64,000 bases of DNA, from the NCBI RefSeq assembly GCF_027244095.1, contig NC_069657.1, forward strand, positions 242,522,674 through 242,586,673, in the 5' to 3' direction. Shown here one piece after another: positions 37,901 through 46,900 of this stretch; positions within the stretch are counted from its first letter, which is position 1; each line of letters opens with the position of its first letter. The notes under the pieces are model-generated. The model saw only the letters and a list, made by a program, of their open reading frames with translations, was not told the DNA's origin and did no database searches. Source of the stretch: Hemicordylus capensis. Lineage: Eukaryota > Chordata > Lepidosauria > Squamata > Cordylidae. Position numbers and translations under genes: made by a program.

Positions 37901-40900
37901 GATCCCCTAGCTGCAGTTGCTTGCATCTGTAGTGACTGTGATCCGGGGGGGGGGGGTCCAAGAAGTGTTTCCCCATTGATAAGTTTTGGGGAACTGCCCA
38001 CCAGTGTAGTGCTGGTGGAGCTGGGGAGACAGTCTGGCTACATGTTTGAAAGTACTACTAATGCACATGCTTTGTTAGGATGTCAGCCAGTGAAAGGCTT
38101 TAAGGAGGGGCACAACACAGTGTGATGAAAGAGGTAAATGATTCTGCCGATGAGAAAGAACCGAGGTGAATGAATACAAGACTGAAGAGAAAAAGCCTGC
38201 ACTAGTAAAGGAAAGAGATTACTAGGATGTGAACTAGAGTTTTTGCCAAGGAGTCAGAGAGGTAGGGCCAAATCTTGCAATATTTAGAGAGAAGTGACAT
38301 GCATTGGTGACTGACTGAATATAGGTAACAAAAGAGAAAAGTTCCAAATAAAGCCAATGTTTTGTGTTTAATTAACAGTGCAGATGTCAACATTATCAGA
38401 AGGATAAGGAGAGAGTGCAAGAAAAGGAGGGTTTGGGCGGAAAGATGAGAATTTCAGTCAGACACATTTAGCATGAGATGATGGTTTCATGTAAGCTAAA
38501 CATCAGACAGGCAGCTGGAGATGTGGGACGGGACAGATGGCAGCAGTTCTGGAGCAGACAGACAGAGCTGGGTGTCACCTATGCACAAGCTGGATGAGGT
38601 CACCCAGAGAATGTGAGAGCAGGGGGTCAAGAACAGAGCCCTCAGGCTTCCTGACAGAAAAAGAGAAAGAAGTAGACAGTCTTATTTAATAATCTGTAAA
38701 TCTTCTATTCTTCTAAAATAATATAAAATCATCACAACTAAAATGTGTAAACTAACTTTTACTACTACTTGTCACAGCATGGAGTTAAAGCCATCTCTAC
38801 CTTGCATTCCCTTATCTTGGAATTAAATTGTTCCAACCTCATCCGTTCTACAATTTGCCACTGAATTCTTATCTAGTGCACAACCTAAAACTAATCCCAA
38901 GCTTTGCTAATATAATTACTACCACATTGCCTCTTTTTCTTTCTTTCCCAGGGAATACCCTGAAAAAACAACAGGTTGCTTTACTGAGGAACAGAATTCC
39001 AAACAAATTAAGGGGAATGTAGTTCTCGTTGGCTGCCATCGCTTCACTTCATGCTCTTGGCGAACTCCTCACCTTTCAGCTCAGAAATGGTTTCCACCAC
39101 CATTTTATCTTCAAAAAGGAGAGAGCATGCTGAGACCCAGGTTCTTCTCAAGACCGTTTTTGCCAAGCAGCAGCAGTGTGGAGAAGTACGTGTATGCGGT
39201 TTCCTCTGACTGAACAAAAGAGCAATCAATGACCCCCTCATTCCCGTTCATCATGTCCAAGAAGAGGAAAGAAAAAGCAGCCATGGAGAGGGTTGCTGAT
39301 CCTGCTTTGGCTTTGACATCATTGATTCATCCTGACCTCCTGAATCCTGCCGGTGAGTGCTACCAGCTGGTCCCGAGGGAACTCTACCTTGGGCGTGTAC
39401 TGAGAAATCAGCAGGATGATGGTCTTCCCTGCATGGCTGCCAATCATGGGGACATTGACATGTGCTAGATTCAAGCCCTTTGGCTCAGCCACAAAAGTAT
39501 TGGCTCAGATAAAGTCCAGTGTTGGGACTCCAAAAATCCTGTTAGGGTTGTACACCTTGTGCTTCTTGAAAATCTCAGATGTGATCAGGATGGTGGAATT
39601 GACTGGGTTTGCAGTAATACAGATCATGGCTTCAGGACAATGCTTGGCACAGGCAGTTGCCAGATTAGGTCATCCCATGTCATGCCTGGCCTTCTAGGGG
39701 CTCTAGCTGGAATTATAACTTTATAGCCCTCCAGAGACTCTGGTAGTTGCTGAGGCCCCAGGAAACCTTTGACTTCGGCTCTCATTTCAATGTGGTTCAG
39801 ATCATCTGCAATGCTGGGGGTGTGGGCAATATCATAGAGGCTGAGGCGACTGACGAAGGGGCCGAACAGGAGAGGCTGCCCGATGCCACCAGAGGCACTG
39901 AGCATGGCCACTTTGGCATGGTTCTGCAAGAAAGTAGCAAGCCCTCTGTGGAGTGTGGTGGAGGCAGGGCGGGAAAACATGCTGTGGCCAACAGACTCGG
40001 CTGGGGCAGCTTCTCCTTCCATGTTTAACATAGGAACATAGGAAGCTGCCATATACTGAGTCAGACCATTGGTCTATCTAGCTCAGTATTGTCTTCACAG
40101 ACTGGCAGCGGCTTCTCCAAGGTTGCTGGCAGGAATCTCTCTCAGCCCTATCTTGGAGATGCTGCCAGGGAGGGAACTTGGGAACTTCTGCTCTTCTCAG
40201 ATCGGCTTCATCCCCTGAGGGGAATATCTTGCAGTGCTCACACATCAAGTCTCCCATTCATATGCAGCCAGGGCAGACCCTGCTTAGCTATGGGGACAAG
40301 TCATGCTGTCTGCCTTGCAAGAGACTAGTGTGTCAGTGCTGGGAAGATCTGAGTAACTGCCAGATTTTATATTTTTTTAAAATTGAGGAAACAACCATTA
40401 TTTTCCTCTTTGTACCAAGTGAACCTTGGTACAAACTGAAATCTGTCTTTCACTAAATAGAGAAGCTCATCTGATTAAGTCTGACTAAAACCTCCTACAC
40501 TACCTTAAGACTGATGAAAACTGCAGACAGAGCTTTTCTAGCACGCCCAACTTGTCTCTGCTATTTTACAGCCAGAAGAGTTCTAAACTTGAAAAACTTG
40601 ATCATTACACTGTAATAATATTAGTTGCTCCTAATGAAGCCTCTACCCTACTTTGTCATCTTTTTCTTTTTTTTAGGCTTACACAGTAATCTATTAATTT
40701 TGCTTCTTTGCACCTGTGTTCTATGCATGTAATATGACATTGCTTCCCTGTAATATTACTTCTGTTTCTCCCCTATGGAATGCATTCACACCCTATGACA
40801 ACTATTTCATCAGGTTTCCATCTGGGCCAGAGTCTATTAAAGCTTCCTGGGCACTCCCCCTTCCTCAGATTTCTGGTGACCTATTCCTTGGATAGAAATT

Positions 40901-43900
40901 AGTAAACTCTTCTTAGCTTCAGATAATCATCATAAATGTTCTTTTCCTTTTGGAAAAGGTTCACAGATCAGAAGCACAGGACAAGTACAACAAGGGCTGC
41001 TGGGTTTGGTTTTGTTTTTGTACTATTGCCTGTCGTAAGCTATCTTGGAGCCAATTTTGACTGAAAGGTGGGAGTATACATAAAACACACACACACACAC
41101 CAAACACCACCCAACCTTAAAAGTTAGGTTTTATCCTTGTAGAGCATAATCATACTAACAAGCATCTGCCTTCTTAATATTCTGCTAATACAGGGCAGTG
41201 TGCTAGTTCAGGCAGCTAACACAGATTATTGGAAGAATACATTTACAATTTATTGGGTTCAGTTTCTGGCATCTTCAGTAAAAGGATATTGAAAGCAAAG
41301 GTCGGAAAGTCTTCTGCTGGAGACGGTGGTGAGATGCCGTCAATACTGGATCAGATACCCCCAGCACAAGAGAAGTAATTATTTGTTATATATCACCCAG
41401 AAAGAGTTCAGACAACCTGAAAGGCTTTGTAATGAAACACAAGAGCACACAGAGCAAGAGGGAGGGCAAAGAACAATGCCACTGGCAGGAGGGGAGATGT
41501 CCTGGATAAATGTTTCTATGAGCAGCCGTACTTTGGATTGGCCTATTCCAATGTGACAACCCTGTGCATTCCTAACTTCCCTACTATAAATCTTTGGATC
41601 CATCATATAATGGAATAAGATTATTTTCCAAGGCATATGTTTTAACCCCATCAAGACATGGCTTAAATTGTGTTCAACATACTTTTGGGCGACGAGAAGA
41701 GATCAGTAGCACATGTAGTAGTCTGATTTCCACATAGTGGAAATCATGTCTGGACAGGGTCCTATATGTATACAAAGCCTAAAGTGTATAGCTGTGATTT
41801 AAAATAAAAAAGTAACCATTCCACAAATGAAGGCCTACACATGTAGGCCCCTCTACAAATGCAAGCCAAGGGTGGGATGGATGTAAACCCTATTCTCCAC
41901 AGAGCATAGATATGCACAGCACACATTTTCAGAGTTTATATAGCTTTGGAAAGAAACTGAAACAGTCTCTCCCCCAGGCAAACAAGAAAAGCACTGTCTT
42001 ACACAAGAGAAGATAACGTTTCTTAATATATTGCATTCTTCTAGCTCAGCAACAAACTAAAAGACATATATAATAGGGAGTACAGAAAATTTATCTTACC
42101 ATTAGGCAGTGGTAGGTGGTCAGCCATATTTGCTTGTTTCACAAGTGCCAAAGCTTGGTAGCATTCTGTTTAAATGAGAAGTAAATAACTAAAAAAGCTC
42201 TATGGTGGGAAAAAGTATAAGACAATGTCAATCAAGTCATAACATACAGATAAACAGGTTCGACGGCAGGAGGTGGGTGGGTGGGTGGGTTTACCTTTAA
42301 GGAGTAGGGAGGGTACTCTTACCTCCTCCCACTGCGTTTCTCCCACGGGCGCTGTCTGCAAAATCACTGGCAAGGGGTGGCAACATACCCACTTGCCACC
42401 CCGGTCAGTGTCAGACCGGAAGTGGCTGGTACGTGTGCTGCCGCCCTGCACCAGCGATAGCGCAGACAGCACTGGTGGAGGAAATGAAGGGTGTGTGTGT
42501 GTGTTAAGAGCACCCTCCCTGCTCAATGTTGAATCCACTCTCATTTTCTACTAGAGAATCTACTCTCAGAAGAACACCTCAGAAACAACAAAACCCAGTG
42601 CCCCATGGGCTTGTGGGTTTGGGGGGTGGTTGGCACCCTATGTGCACTACTACACCACTCACTCTGGGCCACTCTGGTTCCCCCAAGTGGAGTTATGGGG
42701 CTGCTGAAATCCCCATTATTCCCTATGGGGGGAAAAGCTTAAAGACACACACACTTCAGAAATTCTTTAAAAATCACTCCTTTGCCAAATTTCTTTGAGA
42801 TCTGGGTGGTAGCTTCCACCCATTGGGCACTACCACCCAACCCACTTTGGCCACAAAATGGAGGTCCGAATCTCTTAATTTCCTGGGTCTGAATCTGGGG
42901 TGATCTGTTTTCTACCCGAATCTGGGCAACTGAGGACAGGGGTGATTTGTTTTGTCTACAAATCACCCAAATCGGCCAGATTCGGGTCCAAATCATTTTG
43001 TACCCAAATCATTTCGCACATCCCTAGTTCTGAACTCCTGTGAAATTACTACGAAGACTTCCAAACCTTCATTTGTTGCCGTTCCATCCTTGATCTTCTG
43101 CTTCAGAGACAACAGTACCTTCTGCAAGTGTTCAAATATCAAGTCCACTTTACTATCTTCCATCTGCTCCCAGAACATTTTTGCATCAACTGAAAAGAGA
43201 GTTTACAATAGGTTTTCTTTTTAAAGAAAAATGAAAAAACTGAGTGCAGAGTTAAATTTCCTTGCCTCGTGTGTTTTAAGACAAGAATCTGAACACAGGC
43301 AATGTGAAACATATATGTGGATCAGCCCCTTGATGCAACAACGCAAACATCCAGTTCTCAGAGCAACTCAAGTTCTACATTACAACTTCAGTAAACACTT
43401 TGTTCATTCTACTTAATTTGCTTTCAAAAACTGCTAATGTTTAACAACAATAATACTTAGCAATTGTAATACTTGTGTGTACAAAGTGCTTTACGTGAAT
43501 TATCTTCTTGTAATCCTTACAACAACCATGTAAGGTAAGAAAGCATTATATACGTTTACTTTTTGAAAGATGGGGAAAGTATTGCTTCTCCTGGTTGAAA
43601 TCTTACCTCTGCCATGAATTAGGTGGCTTTAGGCAAGCCACTTCCTCTCAGCCTCAGCTCTCTAGAAAACTATGAAATCAATTGACTTTACTATGGAATA
43701 TCACCATTTCAGGTCAGTTCCTGGTCACAATCTCAACATTAACATTCAGTAATCCAAAAACCTGTGGTTTAAGATGAGTGTTAAGAAGCTTTAAATTTTC
43801 ACTGATGCTCTAGGAAAGGTAGGAGAGCAGGTCTTGTGGTAGCAAGCATGAATTATTCCCTTTGCTGATCAGCGTATGCCCTGGTTTGCATTGGAATGGG

Positions 43901-46900
43901 AGACTACATGTGTGAGCAATGTAAAATATTCCCCTTAGGGGATAGGGCCGCTCTAGGAAGAGCACCTGCATGCTTGCATGCAGTAGGTTCTGTTCTCTTC
44001 CTGTCATCTCTAGATAGGGCTGAGAGAGACTCCTGCCTGCAACCTTGGAGAAGCCATTGCCAGTCTGTGTAGACAATGCTGCTATGTGCACTACACATAG
44101 CATAAAGTAGCTGCCTATGTTCTAAAAAGCATGGAAATCACAACTTAAGGTGCCCATCTTAACTTCTGTGTCATATAAGCTGTGTTTGTACAGTCTCGCA
44201 TATTATGAGTCCAGCCTTGATCTTTCAGCTGGACACTGGGATGCATCAAGGCAGAACTTCAACAGGTGCAGCTTCCTGCCACTTTCCTTCAGATGCCCCC
44301 GGTGAATTTCTGCCTGATGCATTTCTATATTAGGGGTCACTGAATGTGTACCTTCAGCTATCTTACAACTCTGTTGGCTTTTCTAGCATACAGATATTAG
44401 GATAAAATTGCCTGTACCAATGATCTTCACTGGTTTACAAGAGAGGGCTGCTGGCACATTTCCCCATACCCTCTGCCAAGGGTCTATACTTGGCCCCAGC
44501 AGCACGCACCCCAGTGGTGAGGGAGGAAGGCACATGCTGAAGCTGCTTCCACCATTGCCTCCTGCCACCACTCAGAAGATGAGGCAGAAGATGCGAGGGA
44601 GCATGCACACCCTGTCAGCGGGAAGGGCACATGGCCCCATCACCGGGGGGGGGGGGGAGAGGGGAGAGGGAGAGGCATGTCAGGGCCTGCCAGTAGAGTC
44701 TGCACGGACTGCCAGTGGCTCTTGGGCCATGCCATGAAGATCATTCATCTATACCAGGGCTGCTCAATTTAGGCCCTCCTGCAGATGTTGGCCTACAACT
44801 CCCATAATCCCTGGCCACTGGCCACTGTGGCTGGGGATTATGGGAGTTGCAGTCCAAAAACAGCTGGGGGGCCTAAGTTGAGCAGGCCTGATCTATACCA
44901 ATTCCACTTTGGGCTATCTGTACCTTCTTTGGAAAGGCAGTCATGTGAGCTCAAGTTAAATGCCTTTAGTAAGAATTTACAAGCACTAGGCCTTTCTGTA
45001 ATTCTTCTCTTTTGTTGGGATGAACACCAGTCTTGATTTCTGGATTAAAAACATTCATATTCAAAATTATTTTGCTGCTACTCCCCATTTATGTAGGCTT
45101 GTCCTTTAATTTCATTAAGGGTGATGCTATTTTGATAACCTGACTTCTTACATTTTATTTTCTCCAGGGCCAAATTTAATAAATCTCCCTTCACTTTTCA
45201 AGATGGCCATTTTAAGATGCTTCTCACAATAACCCTGTAGGGATTAATCTTTAACTCATATGGACATTCTCATGCAATTTTTAGTGATGAGAACTAAAGT
45301 GATGAGAGGAGAGCTGGTCTTGTGGTAGCAAGCATGACTTGTCCCCATAGCTAAGCAGGGTCTGCCCTGGTTGCATATGAATGGGAGACTTGATGTGTGA
45401 GCACTGCAAGATATTCCCCTCAGGGGATGAAGCCGCTCTGGGAAGAGCAGAAGGTTCCAAGTTCCCTCCCTGGCATCTCCAAGATAGGGCTCAGAGAGAC
45501 TCCTGCCTGCAACCTTGGAGAAGCAGCTGCCAGTCTGTGAAGACAATACTGAGCTAGATAGACCAATGGTCTGACTCAGTATATGGCAGTTTCCTATGTT
45601 CCTAACATAAGATTTATTACTCCTATTTTAATAAGATGATATAAGGGCAATAAGATACGCATTTCCACTACTATTTTAGTTAAATACCCAGGAAGAAATT
45701 TTGATCGCTACCCTACCTTTTTATTGGCCAATACTTGTAAAAACTTGGGCCAGTTTGGACTGCTGACACATGCAATGGCTTTGGGGCTGCAGGCTTTTGG
45801 AGCATGTAGAGACGGTCAATCCAGATGAACTCCCCCTCATGCCACTAAAAGAAGTGCCGAGCGCACATTGGGATATCTGCCAGAGACATCAGGGCAGGCA
45901 TGCTCTCAGCACAATGCAACATTATTGCATGTGCTAGCAGATGTTCATCTGAACTGGTCCCTTGACAGAAACTGTTACTAAATTTCTTTTCTTTGCTAGT
46001 AAAGGCTAGCAAAAGGATATCAAGTTAAGCGAAGTACTCTGGGATTTTATTATACTTATTTTTAAATTAATACTGGATGTCTGCGTCATTTATGTATAAC
46101 TATTTTATATCAATTTTATTAAGTGTTCTGGCCACTCCTTGTATTATGGGGTTTATTGCTTTTGCATCTTATCTGTATTTTAAAACAGGTCTGTGACCAT
46201 TTACTTGACTTGAACATAGGCATGATGAACAAAGGAAATAAGCCTCATCCAAATAAATGATGATCATCATATACTTTTTAGAGCTATTGTGAGGATTACT
46301 GAGAAAATGTAAATTAAGCATGCTGGACACTTGAGACAAGTGACAAGATAAATATAATTATTAACACATTACCAAAATTTATATTCTGTTGGAACCAGCT
46401 GGGACTGCTTTCAAATACAAAACTACAGAAGATCAGGAATGGCTGATCCTAGGAGTTATTCTACAGTTTTCTAGTTTTATTTGGATGAGGCTTGTTTCCT
46501 TTTTGTTATTAAAGTCTTATTCCTGATTTCACATTTTTATTATTCAGAATATTTATACACCGCTTTTCAGCAAAAAGAAAAGAAAAGAATTCAAAAATCC
46601 CTGCTTCTCAAAGCAATTTACAGAGCAAGAAGATTGAGAAGCTGAGTTCCCTCAGAGGTGCACCTTGGTAATTTTGGAGCCTCGACCTAAAGGCTTTTGG
46701 AGTCTGCTCACCCCACTGCAAGTTAAGTGTCATCCCGCCCCCGCCCCCCACAATGACACATGCAGTATTTTTAACACATGGGTTCTTGAGGGCACAAACA
46801 GCAACTGAACTCACAAGAATGTAAGTATATAAAATAGGTACAGTTGTGCAAATATGCATTAGCGGAAGCATTTCAACATGCAACTTAACATATTCCCATC

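Larger units (their letters stand above)
34018..38130 (-). mobile_element. Second DIRS-type retrotransposon fossil, composite
   Basis: Minus-strand parts: RNase H end (about 37540-37755; [20 protein letters not shown]), a linker (about 37000-37300) and a tyrosine-recombinase region (about 35600-36400; [32 protein letters not shown]). The left part, 34018-34303, looks like its terminal region. A solo LTR (34304-35348) and an L2 3' end (36545-36960) were inserted later, and a 153-base segment is present twice. Broken in several places; old. Confidence 0.72.
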
